The notes: generated from the sequence alone by a model not told the origin. 64,000 nt of DNA from an uncultured Clostridia bacterium (GCA_910586765.1 CAJUJJ010000006.1:1-64000), one strand, 5' to 3'. Positions 42,649 through 50,895 are shown, numbered from the stretch's first letter. Translations and numbers: made by a program.

Positions 42649-42822
42649 GTGCAGGAAGAAAAAGATGTGTATGAAAAAGAGCAGTTTTTGAAAAGTAAAA
42701 ATAAAAAATGGAATAAAGATGTTATACAAGCAGTGTTAAAAGAAGGAAAACAGTATAGTAAAAAAGAAGCCGAAAGATTAATAAAAATGTATTTAGAGGG
42801 AAAAAGAGAAAGGAGAAGATGA
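42649..42822 (+). CDS. Small basic phage protein, 57 residues
   Basis: A GTG at 42649 with RBS AAGGAGGAAAAGGA begins a 57-residue reading frame ending at TGA 42822, six bases before the sheath ATG. It has Lys-rich helices (YSKKEAERLIKMYLEGKRER). A short gene at this place (between the tail terminator and sheath) exists in several Firmicute phages and is sometimes an unnamed assembly factor. Strong RBS and tight packing support that it is real. No function can be named. Confidence 0.6.
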   Translation: MQEEKDVYEKEQFLKSKNKKWNKDVIQAVLKEGKQYSKKEAERLIKMYLEGKRERRR

Positions 42823-42828
42823 AGGCGT

Positions 42829-44136
42829 ATGGCATTAGGAGGAGGTACTTATTTAGTACAAAATAAAATATTACCTGGAGCGTATATCAATTTTGTATCA
42901 CAACCAAGAGCAATGGGAACATTGGGAGAAAGAGGTACTGTGTGTATGGCACTGGAATTGGATTGGGGAAAAAGTGGCATGATGACAGTAGAAGCAGAAG
43001 AATTTCAAACAGAGGCACAGGATATATTTGGATATGATTATACTCATGAGAAAATGAAACCGCTGAGAGAATTGTTTTTGTATGCAAAAAAGGCATTGCT
43101 TTATCGCTGTAATAGTGGGGAAAAGGCAAGTGCAAAAATAGGAGAATGTACTGTTCAGGCGAAATATGGCGGAACAAGAGGAAATGATATAAAAATTGTA
43201 GTTACAAAAAATGTAGATGATGAAACTGCATTTGATGTAAAAACATATTTAGATTTGGTATTGCAGGATACACAAACAGCGAAAACGATAGAAGAATTAA
43301 ATGAAAATACTTATGTAACATTTCAGGGAACAGGGGCATTGCAAGCAAATGCAGGAATAAACTTGATAGGCGGAACAAATAAAGAAGTAACTGGAAATGA
43401 TTATGCTGATTTTTTGGAAGAAGCAGAGAAAGAAAACTTTAATGTTTTGGCTTATGCAGGAGATGATGAAGTAACAAAAGGATTGTTTACAGCATTTACA
43501 AAAAGATTGAGAAATGAAGAAGGGGTAAAATTTGTAACAGTACTGTTTGATTATACAAAAGCAGATTTTGAGGGGGTTATATCTGTAACAAATGAGACAG
43601 AAGAACAAAAAACAGCTTTGGTGTATTGGACAGCAGGAGCGGAAGCGGGAGCAGAAGTAAATGAAAGTATTACAAATAGAAAATATAATGGAGAATATAG
43701 CGTTAAAGCAAAATATAAAAAATCAAGATTTGTAGAAGGATTGCAAAATGGAGAGTTTTTGTATTATGAAGATGGCGATGATATTAGAGTGCTGAGAGAT
43801 ATTAATACATTTACATCATTTGAAAGTAATAAAAATAGTGATTTTTCAAGCAATAGAGTAATACGAGTGCTTGATGCAATAGCGAATGATGTAGCGAGAA
43901 TATTTAGTCAGTATTACTTGGGAAAACAAAGTAATAATGATAATGGAAGAAATCTGTTAAAAGCAGAATTGATACAGTATCATGAGCAGTTGGAAGGAAT
44001 AGAAGCAATAGAAGGATTTGAACCAGAAGATATTACAATTATGCAGGGAATAGAAAAGCAAGATGTTGTAGTGTATGAGAAAGTAAAACCAACAGATGCT
44101 ATGGAAAAATTGTATATGAAAGTAGAAGTCATTTAA
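42829..44136 (+). CDS. Contractile tail sheath protein (XkdK-like)
   Basis: The 435-residue protein starts MALGGGTYLVQNKILPGAYI, the common start of XkdK-type sheath proteins, and its C-terminus contains EPEDITIMQGIEKQDVVVYE and VKPTDAMEKLYMKVEVI, the conserved sheath terminal domain. Its presence makes the tail contractile (myovirus-like). DINTFTSF and RVLDAIANDVARIF are the expected internal blocks. Intact length. Confidence 0.92.
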   Translation: MALGGGTYLVQNKILPGAYINFVSQPRAMGTLGERGTVCMALELDWGKSGMMTVEAEEFQTEAQDIFGYDYTHEKMKPLRELFLYAKKALLYRCNSGEKASAKIGECTVQAKYGGTRGNDIKIVVTKNVDDETAFDVKTYLDLVLQDTQTAKTIEELNENTYVTFQGTGALQANAGINLIGGTNKEVTGNDYADFLEEAEKENFNVLAYAGDDEVTKGLFTAFTKRLRNEEGVKFVTVLFDYTKADFEGVISVTNETEEQKTALVYWTAGAEAGAEVNESITNRKYNGEYSVKAKYKKSRFVEGLQNGEFLYYEDGDDIRVLRDINTFTSFESNKNSDFSSNRVIRVLDAIANDVARIFSQYYLGKQSNNDNGRNLLKAELIQYHEQLEGIEAIEGFEPEDITIMQGIEKQDVVVYEKVKPTDAMEKLYMKVEVI

Positions 44137-44156
44137 TTTGGTGAGGGGGTAAAAAG

Positions 44157-44612
44157 ATGGCATATTTGAGAGCAAAAGATACTATTAATGGAGCACTGGG
44201 TACTTGCTTTGCATTAATCAATGGTAATCGATATGAAATTATGCAGGCGAAAAATGTAGAAGCAAAAGTGGAAAAAACAAAATCAGAAATACCAATATTG
44301 GGATTGACATCAAAGCAACATAAAGCTGGAGGCTGGAAGGGTACTGGAACAATGGAAGTGTATTATGTATCAAGTCTGTTTCGAAAAGTAATGTTGGAAT
44401 ATATGAAAAATGGAGTAGATACCTATTTTGAATTGCTTGTAACAAATGAAGACCCTACAAGTGAAACAGGAAAACAAACAGTACTTTTGAAAGGTGTTAA
44501 TATTGATAGTATGTTTATCACAAAATTAGATGTAGATAAAGAAGCACTTGATGAAGTGTTGACATTTACATTTAATGATGCAGATTTGCTGGAAGAATTT
44601 AAAGAATTGTAA
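44157..44612 (+). CDS. Tail tube protein (XkdM-like)
   Basis: The 151-residue protein (GALGTCFALINGNRYEIMQA, EIPILGLTSKQHKAGGWKG, GTMEVYYVSSLFRKVMLEY) is a good match for the XkdM tube family in length, motifs and position after the sheath. Stacked hexamers form the rigid inner tube. A hairpin in the mRNA directly after it may protect the upstream transcript. Confidence 0.9.
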   Translation: MAYLRAKDTINGALGTCFALINGNRYEIMQAKNVEAKVEKTKSEIPILGLTSKQHKAGGWKGTGTMEVYYVSSLFRKVMLEYMKNGVDTYFELLVTNEDPTSETGKQTVLLKGVNIDSMFITKLDVDKEALDEVLTFTFNDADLLEEFKEL

Positions 44613-44625
44613 AAAGAAGAATAAA

Positions 44626-44651
44626 GTCCTCCATCTTATTAGATGGGGGAC
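44626..44651 (+). other. Intercistronic hairpin between tube and chaperone genes
   Basis: GTCCTCCATCT-tatt-AGATGGGGGAC (11 bp with one G-U) is the strongest stem in the tail operon. No T run follows, so it is more likely an mRNA stabiliser or processing site than a terminator. It would raise sheath and tube levels over the downstream baseplate genes. Confidence 0.6.
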
Positions 44652-44683
44652 ATATGTTATATAGATAAAGGAGAAGGAAAAAA

Positions 44684-45028
44684 ATGAAGGCATATTATAA
44701 ACAAAATAGAAAACAAATAGAAAGTAAAAATATAGTAATTTCGGAAAGATTGACAGATGAGCAGGGAAATGCAGTAATATGGGAAGTAAAACCATTAAGC
44801 CAAAAAGAAAATGAAAATATATTAAAAAAATGTAGAGTAATGAAAGAAGAAAGAAAACAGAATTTATATGAAGTAATGGTGTTGGCAGAAAGTGTTGTAT
44901 TTCCAGACTTAAATAATATAGAATTGCAAAATAAATATCATGTAGTAGGAAAAGAAGCATTGCTTTTGGAATTGCTGACAGCAGGAGAATATGAAAAGTT
45001 GAAAAATGTGGTGGAAGAAGTGCAGTAA
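44684..45028 (+). CDS. Tail assembly chaperone 1 (XkdN-like)
   Basis: The 114-residue protein contains AVIWEVKPLSQKENENILKK, VVFPDLNN and LLLELLTAGEYEKLKNVV, which is the XkdN pattern, and lies right after the tube as in PBSX. However, no tape measure gene follows it: the LysM gene is next. No slippery heptamer is seen at its end. A second protein with the same pattern is encoded at 46692. It may have a retained but altered role, or be the relic of an ancestral position. Confidence 0.75.
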   Translation: MKAYYKQNRKQIESKNIVISERLTDEQGNAVIWEVKPLSQKENENILKKCRVMKEERKQNLYEVMVLAESVVFPDLNNIELQNKYHVVGKEALLLELLTAGEYEKLKNVVEEVQ

Positions 45029-45044
45029 AAGGGGAGGAAAAAAT

Positions 45045-45707
45045 ATGTATCGATTTTATATGAAACAAAATGGAGAACAGATATTACTGCCAGTAGCACC
45101 ATCAGAATTAATAACAACTGTAGAGGGAGAAAGTGAAAAAGTAGATTTAGTGAATATAGGGGAGGGAAGTATATTAAAAGATATAGGATTGAGAAGAATT
45201 TCTTTTACAGTGTTGCTGCCAGCAGTACAGTATAGTTTTGTACAAACAGAAGGTGTCCTTCAGCCACCTATATTTTTTTTAAATCAGTTTAGACAGTATA
45301 AAATGAGTAAAAAACCAGTAAGTTTGATTGTATTTCGAAAATTGGTAAATGGTACAGAATTATTTAGCGGAAATATAGATGTTTCTTTTGAAAAATATAC
45401 AGTGTTAGAAAGAGGTGGAGAACAAGGTGATTTTTGGGTAGAAGTGAATTTAAAAGAGTATAGAAAAATTACGTCTACAACATATAAAATGGAGCAAAAA
45501 GAAGGTCAAACAGTGTTAGAAGAATTTGGAGCAAAAAGGGAAGGGAAAGAAGTTCCAAATACTTATACTGTAAAGCAAGGAGATAGTCTTTGGAAAATTG
45601 CACAAACAATGCTAAATGATGGTAGTCGCTATAAAGAGATTGCAGAAAAAAATAATATAGTAAATCCAAATAAAATACAAGTGGGGCAAATATTGCGTTT
45701 GGGGTGA
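45045..45707 (+). CDS. LysM tail/baseplate protein (XkdP-like)
   Basis: The 220-residue protein has an N-terminal phage domain (ILLPVAPSELITTVEGE; FTVLLPAVQYSFV) and a C-terminal LysM repeat (YTVKQGDSLWKIAQTMLNDG ... VGQILRLG). In PBSX the homologue XkdP lies after the tape measure. The LysM may help the baseplate contact peptidoglycan. ATG 45045 follows AGGGGAGGAAAAAAT; upstream in-frame codons overlap the previous gene and are excluded. Confidence 0.85.
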   Translation: MYRFYMKQNGEQILLPVAPSELITTVEGESEKVDLVNIGEGSILKDIGLRRISFTVLLPAVQYSFVQTEGVLQPPIFFLNQFRQYKMSKKPVSLIVFRKLVNGTELFSGNIDVSFEKYTVLERGGEQGDFWVEVNLKEYRKITSTTYKMEQKEGQTVLEEFGAKREGKEVPNTYTVKQGDSLWKIAQTMLNDGSRYKEIAEKNNIVNPNKIQVGQILRLG

Positions 45708-45713
45708 TAAAAA

Positions 45714-46688
45714 GTGAATGTCAAAATGCTTATAGAAAATAATGGAAAAGTATATGATGCAACAAATTTGTTAGAAGGGGAAGTTACTATTGAGAAAAGT
45801 ATATTAGGGACTTGTGGAAAAATGACTTGCTTTATTATAAGAGATGGCATTACACAGTTTGTAGAAGGAAATCAAATACAATTTTATGCAGAAGATAAGT
45901 TATTTTTTTCAGGGTGGATAATGAGAAAAAGTAGAACTTCAAAACAAATTATAGAAGTAACAGCATATGACCAATTTTTTTATTTAGTGCAAAATAAAGA
46001 CACTTATGTGTATTATAACAAAAAAGCATCAGAACTGATACAAATGATAGCAAATGATTATGGTCTGGAGACAGGAAATATTTGTGATACAGTATGGAAA
46101 ATTCCTCAAAGAATAGAAGAAGGCCAAACACTTTGGGATATGATTAATACTGCATTGAATATGACAAAAAAAGAAATTGGAAAAGAATATTTTTTTTATG
46201 ATGAACAAGGAAAACTGACACTGACAGAAAAAAGCGATATGATAACAAATGAAGTGTTACAGTGCAATGGAAGTATAGAAGATTATATTTATACAACAGA
46301 TATATCAGAAGATACTTATAATGGTATACAACTATTTCAGGCAGGAAGATTGGAAACAGAAAAGTTGTCTTATAGAGAAGAAAAAGAGGAAGAAGTCAAA
46401 AAATGGGGAAGGATATTGTACTATCAGAGAGTAGACCATAGATTGACGCAATATGATTTAAAAGCAATGGGAGATAGTTTTTTAGCACAAAAATGTCGTG
46501 TAAAAAAGACATTACTATTAAAACAACTTTCAGAAAAATTGATATTGATACCTGGTCAGTCTGTTTGTATAGAATTGCCAGAATTGGCTGAAATAAGTTT
46601 AAAAGGAATGTTTGTGATAGAAAAAGGGATTTATCATTTTTTTAATGGAGGATATAAGGCAGATTTAAGTATAAGAATGGAGGAATAA
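45714..46688 (+). CDS. Baseplate hub protein (XkdQ-like, gp27/gpD family)
   Basis: The 324-residue protein starts NVKMLIENNGKVYDATNLL (GTG start), with the conserved IRDGITQFVEGNQIQFYAE, VTAYDQFFYLVQNKDTYVY and MIANDYGLETGNICDT as in XkdQ. It should form the hub that closes the end of the tube in the baseplate. In PBSX the next genes are xkdR and xkdS; here a second chaperone and the tape-measure-like gene intervene. Confidence 0.85.
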   Translation: MNVKMLIENNGKVYDATNLLEGEVTIEKSILGTCGKMTCFIIRDGITQFVEGNQIQFYAEDKLFFSGWIMRKSRTSKQIIEVTAYDQFFYLVQNKDTYVYYNKKASELIQMIANDYGLETGNICDTVWKIPQRIEEGQTLWDMINTALNMTKKEIGKEYFFYDEQGKLTLTEKSDMITNEVLQCNGSIEDYIYTTDISEDTYNGIQLFQAGRLETEKLSYREEKEEEVKKWGRILYYQRVDHRLTQYDLKAMGDSFLAQKCRVKKTLLLKQLSEKLILIPGQSVCIELPELAEISLKGMFVIEKGIYHFFNGGYKADLSIRMEE

Positions 46689-46691
46689 ATT

Positions 46692-47060
46692 GTGATAGAA
46701 GAAAAATATTTACCAGAGGATAAAGAAATTGAAGTATCTAAAAGATTTTTAGGAGAAAATGGACAAGCATTGAAATGGAAAATAAGGGCATTAAAAGAAA
46801 AGGAACACCAAAAAATAAAAGAAAGAAAAATAGGAGAAGGGATAGAACAGTATTGGGGAAGATTGTGTGCTAGTTGTGTTGTAATACCAAACTTGAATGA
46901 TAAAGAACTTTTAAAAAGCTATGGCTGTGATAAAGCAGATGAAGTGCTAAAAGAGATGCTGACAATGGGAGAATATATGATACTTTTGAAAGCGGTAAAA
47001 GAGCAAAATTGTTTTGAACAAAGAGAAGAAAAAATTAAAAATGATATAAAAAAGCAATAA
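46692..47060 (+). CDS. Tail assembly chaperone 2, unshifted product (gpG-like, XkdN paralogue)
   Basis: The 122-residue zero-frame protein begins at a GTG after GGAGG. ALKWKIRALKEKEHQKIKER corresponds to AVIWEVKPLSQKENENILKK of chaperone 1, and VVIPNLNDKELL and TMGEYMILLKAV to its later blocks, so the two are paralogues. Its end contains the slippery heptamer A AAA AAG (47048-47054). Zero-frame ribosomes stop at TAA 47058; those that slip continue to 47200. Tail chaperones with this design bind the tape measure, and the tape-measure candidate is the next gene. Confidence 0.82.
   Translation: MIEEKYLPEDKEIEVSKRFLGENGQALKWKIRALKEKEHQKIKERKIGEGIEQYWGRLCASCVVIPNLNDKELLKSYGCDKADEVLKEMLTMGEYMILLKAVKEQNCFEQREEKIKNDIKKQ
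47048..47054 (+). promoter_or_regulatory. Programmed -1 ribosomal frameshift site A AAA AAG
   Basis: In the zero frame the codons read ATA AAA AAG CAA TAA. The heptamer fits X XXY YYZ exactly. The -1 frame is open from here to 47200, starting at GCA 47054. AGGAGG follows at 47061; no clear downstream hairpin was found by eye. Confidence 0.8.
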
Positions 47061-47200
47061 AGGAGGGCAAAGCAGAAGCAGATTATGCTGCTTATGTTCT
47101 CCGACATTATCATATATTGCCAAGCCAATATTTTCATTTGGATTTTGAAGAAAAAATGTTTATAAAAAGTGTTGTGGATTTGGAATTGTATGAGAGGTGA
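47054..47200 (+). CDS. Frameshift extension of tail assembly chaperone 2 (gpGT-type)
   Basis: This is a -1 frame continuation, not a gene with its own start. It encodes 48 residues, beginning AIKEGKAEADYAAYVLRHYH and continuing ILPSQYFHLDFEEKMF to LELYER, and then stops at TGA 47198, inside the RBS area of the next gene. ILPSQYF followed by EKMFIKSVV resembles the T-domain pattern (PSEFL then EKAFIxAxI) of frameshifted tail chaperones. The full shifted product would be about 169 residues. No internal start codon in this frame has an RBS that would explain the ORF otherwise. Confidence 0.78.
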   Translation, partial: AIKEGKAEADYAAYVLRHYHILPSQYFHLDFEEKMFIKSVVDLELYER

Positions 47201-47205
47201 TGATA

Positions 47206-48498
47206 ATGTTTTCGTTTTATAAAAAACAGCTTTTAAAAAATGAAAAAGAAAATAATTTTTTTTGGCATTGGTATGAACAACAAGAAATAGAAAAAAAGGG
47301 GATATTGTGGCAACAACCATATTTATATGAAAAAGAACAAGAACAATTAAATAAAATACCTACTGATAAAATAAATACTTTAAAAAGTAATAAAAAGAAA
47401 AAATATATTCAAAAAGAAGCAGAAAAAAAACAAAAAAAAGAAAATAATATATTTGAAAAACAAGAGATATTTATAGAACAAAAAACAAAAAGTATGTTTG
47501 ATGAAATACAGTATCAACAACAATATGAGGAATATAAACAAAAAAAAGAACAAAAAAGAGAACAACAACAGCAAAAAAGTAATATAGAGAAACAGAAACA
47601 AATTGAAAAAGAAAAACAAGTAAAATATCAAATACAAAACAAATATGAAATAGAAAGACAGTATCAAATAGAACAACAGAAACAGTATGAAAAGCAAAAA
47701 CAACAACGATATGAAAAACAAAAGCAAAATACACAACAAAAACAAAAAGAATATGAACAACAAAATCAGCAGCAAAAACAAAAACGAAAACAAATGCAAC
47801 AGCAATATGAAAGTGAAAGAGAACAAAAAAGGCAAGAATTACAACAATATAAAATAAACAAAAAAAATCAAATACAAAATAAAAGTGTATGGGAAGTAGA
47901 AAAGCAAAATAAACAATATAGTAAAGATATAGAGAAACAGCAGTATTTTGTAATAAAAGAGGCACTTGATAAAAATGAAAGTGAAAATAAAAAAGAAAAA
48001 CAAAATAAAACTGTGTTAAAAGAAATGAAAAAAGAAATAAAAAAGGGGGATATTTGGAAATATAAAAATATTCTAAAAAAAGAAACAAAAGAAAGTATTT
48101 TTAGTAAAGGAAAACAAGCATTACAACAAAAAAAATATGACATAAAAAATGTTGTTGATAAAATAGAAAAAAGTAGTTTTGAACAAAATCAAAATGAAAA
48201 AGAACTTAAAAAGGAATTGGGGTCTATTTCAAAAGAAAAAGACAATGTAAAAAGTGTATGGAAAAAAGAAAATGAAAATAAAAAACAAATAGAACAAAAC
48301 AATAAAAAAAGAAATGCAGAAATTATACAAAATATTGTAAAAAGTAGTTTAGAACAAAGAGAAGAACAAAATCAAAAAAAACAGCAAATACAAGAAAAAC
48401 AACAAAATATGGATATAAATACATTATTTTTAAATATGACAGAAAAGCTATTGGAACAAAGAGAAAGAAGTTTAAAGAGTAGTCAAATAAAAATATGA
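47206..48498 (+). CDS. Candidate tape measure protein, short and Lys/Gln/Glu-rich
   Basis: The 430-residue protein is low-complexity, dominated by Lys, Gln and Glu (for example QKQIEKEKQVKYQIQ), predicted as one long coiled coil from about residue 60 to 240. It has no hydrophobic segment and no peptidase or lytic domain. It follows the frameshifting chaperone directly, the standard position of a tape measure gene. It is much shorter than known ones (PBSX XkdO is more than 1300 residues). At about 0.15 nm per residue the tail would be near 60 nm. The start ATG 47206 has AGAGGTG six bases upstream. The sequence resembles nothing I recognise, so this is inferred from position. Confidence 0.65.
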   Translation: MFSFYKKQLLKNEKENNFFWHWYEQQEIEKKGILWQQPYLYEKEQEQLNKIPTDKINTLKSNKKKKYIQKEAEKKQKKENNIFEKQEIFIEQKTKSMFDEIQYQQQYEEYKQKKEQKREQQQQKSNIEKQKQIEKEKQVKYQIQNKYEIERQYQIEQQKQYEKQKQQRYEKQKQNTQQKQKEYEQQNQQQKQKRKQMQQQYESEREQKRQELQQYKINKKNQIQNKSVWEVEKQNKQYSKDIEKQQYFVIKEALDKNESENKKEKQNKTVLKEMKKEIKKGDIWKYKNILKKETKESIFSKGKQALQQKKYDIKNVVDKIEKSSFEQNQNEKELKKELGSISKEKDNVKSVWKKENENKKQIEQNNKKRNAEIIQNIVKSSLEQREEQNQKKQQIQEKQQNMDINTLFLNMTEKLLEQRERSLKSSQIKI

Positions 48499-48513
48499 AA
48501 TGGGGCAAAAAGA

Positions 48514-48870
48514 ATGTTGGAGGCAGTAAAATTATTGGCATATGATGTGTTACAGCAGGAAAATTTGGCTGATATTTGCTATGGTACTGTAACAGCAACA
48601 GAGCCGTTAAAAATAATATTAGAGCAAAAATTAGAATTAACAGAAGAATTTTTAGTGTTGTCACAAAATGTAGTAAAACATTATGAGAGTTTTTATATGA
48701 GAAAAAAAGATAGTAATGAAGAATGGAAACACTATGAAATAATAATTGAAAAAGAATTGAAAAAAGGGGAAAGAGTGATATTAATGAAAATGACAGGAGG
48801 GCAAAGATATGTAATATTAGATAGAGTTGGGGAGGAGATGGAAGTAAATGAAACTGACACCACAATCTGA
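48514..48870 (+). CDS. XkdR-like baseplate protein (DUF2577 type)
   Basis: The 118-residue protein (YDVLQQENLADICYGTVTAT, PLKIILEQKLELTEEFLVLS, RVILMKMTGGQRYVILDRVG) has the domain pattern of DUF2577 proteins, which include XkdR: an OB-like beta domain ending in RYVILDRVG. It overlaps the XkdS-like gene by 23 bases. It is a minor baseplate component of contractile tails. Confidence 0.8.
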   Translation: MLEAVKLLAYDVLQQENLADICYGTVTATEPLKIILEQKLELTEEFLVLSQNVVKHYESFYMRKKDSNEEWKHYEIIIEKELKKGERVILMKMTGGQRYVILDRVGEEMEVNETDTTI

Positions 48871-49255
48871 AATGGAAATAAATAATAATGTGGTAATACA
48901 AAAAATCCCCACATTAACATATAGAGTACAAAAAGAGAAAGAAATTGTGTCTGGTACAGTAGATGAATTGGAAGCAATGAAACAAGCAGTGTTTAAAATA
49001 TTGTTTACAGAAAGATACCAGTATGAAATTTATAATTGGGAATATGGTATGGAATTGAGGGATTTGTTTGGCAGAGCAAAAAGCTATGTTATACCAGAAA
49101 TTAAAAAAAGAATTGAAGAAGCATTATTAGCTGATGATAGAATAAAAGCAGTAACCGATTTTAAATTTGGAGGAAAAAAGGGAGAATTAGAAGTAAAGTT
49201 TAAAGTGCATACAATATTTGGAACGTTAGAGATAGAAAGGACTGTTGATATTTAA
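48848..49255 (+). CDS. XkdS-like baseplate wedge protein (DUF2634, gp25-like)
   Basis: The 135-residue protein has PTLTYRVQKEKEIVSGTVD, the block AVFKILFTERYQYEIYNWEY and GMELRDLFG, matching DUF2634/gp25-like proteins. The C-terminal domain with YVIPEIKKRIEEALLADDRI is also typical. It helps assemble the baseplate wedge with the next protein. Stop and next start overlap by one base (ATGA-like). Confidence 0.87.
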   Translation: MKLTPQSEMEINNNVVIQKIPTLTYRVQKEKEIVSGTVDELEAMKQAVFKILFTERYQYEIYNWEYGMELRDLFGRAKSYVIPEIKKRIEEALLADDRIKAVTDFKFGGKKGELEVKFKVHTIFGTLEIERTVDI

Positions 49256-50325
49256 TGTATGAAAGTTATGAACAATTGATGGAAAGAAAATTGGAGCAGG
49301 TAAGCCAAAAAAGAGATAGAAGACAAGGTAGTATTATATTTGATGCGATTGCACCAAATGCAGCAGAAACAGCCATATTTTATTCAGATTTGGAAATGTT
49401 GGAAAATCGTACTTATGGAGATAGTGCAACAGAACAAGATTTGACAAGAAGATGTATGGAAAGAGGAGTATTTAGAAAAGAAGGTACAAAAGCCACTTTT
49501 TTAGGAAAATTTACAAATAGAAATGAAGAAGGCTGTAATGTGCCTATAGGAATGAGATTTAATTTGGAAGAATTAAATTATGTTGTGATAGAAAAAACAG
49601 CAACAGCAGGAGAATATATATTGGAATGTGAAACTGTAGGAGAAATAGGTAATCAATATCTTGGAGATTTGATACCAATTACCTATTTAGAGGGATTAGC
49701 AAAAGGGGAATTGATAGAGCTGCTGACAGAAGGAGAAGATGAGGAAACAGATGAAAGTCTGAGGAAAAGATATTATAGCAGTTTTAATACAGATACATTT
49801 GGAGGAAATATAGAAGATTATAAAGTAAAGGTAATGGCGTTAAAAGGAGTAGGTGGTGTAAAAGTAACACCTGTCTGGAATGGAGGAGGAACAGTAAAAC
49901 TGACCATAGTAGATGGAAATTTCAATGCACCAATAGAAGGAGAAATTGCAAAAATACAACAAGTAATAGACCCTCAAAAAAGGGGACTAGGATATGGTAT
50001 AGCACCAATAGGACATAAGGTAACAGTAGAGCCAGCAAAAGAAGTAAAATGTCATATTGAAATGACATTACTGTTGAAAGATGGGACAAATAAAACAAAA
50101 GTAACAGAAGAAATTACAAATTCTATAGAAGATTACTTTTCAAATTTAAGAAAACAATGGGCAGATATGGAATACTTGACAGTGCGTATTAGCTATTTAG
50201 AGTCAAGAGCATTAGATGCAGAAGGTGTTATTGATGTGCAGTATACAAAAATAAATGACCGTGCACAAAATTATATATTAGAATATGATGAAATTCCATT
50301 TTTGGAAAGCGTGGTGACAGAATGA
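49255..50325 (+). CDS. Baseplate J protein (XkdT, gp47/gp53-like)
   Basis: The 356-residue protein starts YESYEQLMERKLEQVSQK and contains GSIIFDAIAPNAAETAIFY, TEQDLTRRCMERGVFRKEG and the family core GEDEETDESLRKRYY and DTFGGNIEDYK. It forms the wedge that triggers sheath contraction. Full-length. It overlaps the XkdU gene by four bases. Confidence 0.92.
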   Translation: MYESYEQLMERKLEQVSQKRDRRQGSIIFDAIAPNAAETAIFYSDLEMLENRTYGDSATEQDLTRRCMERGVFRKEGTKATFLGKFTNRNEEGCNVPIGMRFNLEELNYVVIEKTATAGEYILECETVGEIGNQYLGDLIPITYLEGLAKGELIELLTEGEDEETDESLRKRYYSSFNTDTFGGNIEDYKVKVMALKGVGGVKVTPVWNGGGTVKLTIVDGNFNAPIEGEIAKIQQVIDPQKRGLGYGIAPIGHKVTVEPAKEVKCHIEMTLLLKDGTNKTKVTEEITNSIEDYFSNLRKQWADMEYLTVRISYLESRALDAEGVIDVQYTKINDRAQNYILEYDEIPFLESVVTE

Positions 50326-50891
50326 GACAAATGTATGAAAAGTATTTGCCGCCTTTTGTAAAAGATACAAGAGAATTTCAAACATTGTCAGAAATAGAGG
50401 GCAATATATTAACAGAAGAAAAACAAGCAAAAGAAGATTTGGAGGCTGACCAGTGGATTGTAACAGCAACAGAAAGAGGATTGAAAAGGAGAGCAAAACT
50501 TTTAAATATTGTAAGAGAACAAAATGAAAGTTTAGAAGATTTTAGACAAAGAATACTTTTTTTGTGGAACCATCATAAACCTTATACATATTTTCATTTG
50601 TTGGATTGGCTAGAAGGAATATGTAATAAAGATAATGTAACAAATGTAAAAGTAGATATGCAGTATGATTTATATTATTTACATATTGAAATTAGATTGA
50701 TTAAAAAGCAATTACAAGAAGAAATAAAAAAGACAGTACGTAAAATGATACCAGCAAATATTACATTGGAAGTAACATTGCGATATAATTTGTATGGAGA
50801 AATAAAACCTTATACCTATGGAGATTTAAAAAGAAAACAATTTCGATATATTGATGTAAGAGAAGAAGATATTAGATATTGGGATATGTGA
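50322..50891 (+). CDS. XkdU-like tail protein (YmfQ/DUF2313)
   Basis: The 189-residue protein starts MYEKYLPPFVKDTREFQTL and contains ATERGLKRRAKLLNI, ESLEDFRQRILFLWN and CNKDNVTNVKVDM, matching the YmfQ/DUF2313 family. In phages it links wedge and tail fibre. It is the last structural gene here; the operon ends with a terminator five bases later, without any tail fibre, holin or lysin. This is where such genes would normally begin. Confidence 0.85.
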   Translation: MRQMYEKYLPPFVKDTREFQTLSEIEGNILTEEKQAKEDLEADQWIVTATERGLKRRAKLLNIVREQNESLEDFRQRILFLWNHHKPYTYFHLLDWLEGICNKDNVTNVKVDMQYDLYYLHIEIRLIKKQLQEEIKKTVRKMIPANITLEVTLRYNLYGEIKPYTYGDLKRKQFRYIDVREEDIRYWDM

Positions 50892-50895
50892 CAAA

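Noticed and set aside
44684..45028. Frameshift site at the end of chaperone 1
   Set aside because: The 3' end (GTG GAA GAA GTG CAG TAA) has no slippery heptamer and the downstream frames belong to the LysM gene.
47380..48143. Long Phe/Leu-rich minus-strand frames opposite the tape-measure candidate
   Set aside because: They arise from the purine-rich Lys/Gln coding strand; no RBS or sensible membrane protein pattern, and they oppose an operon.
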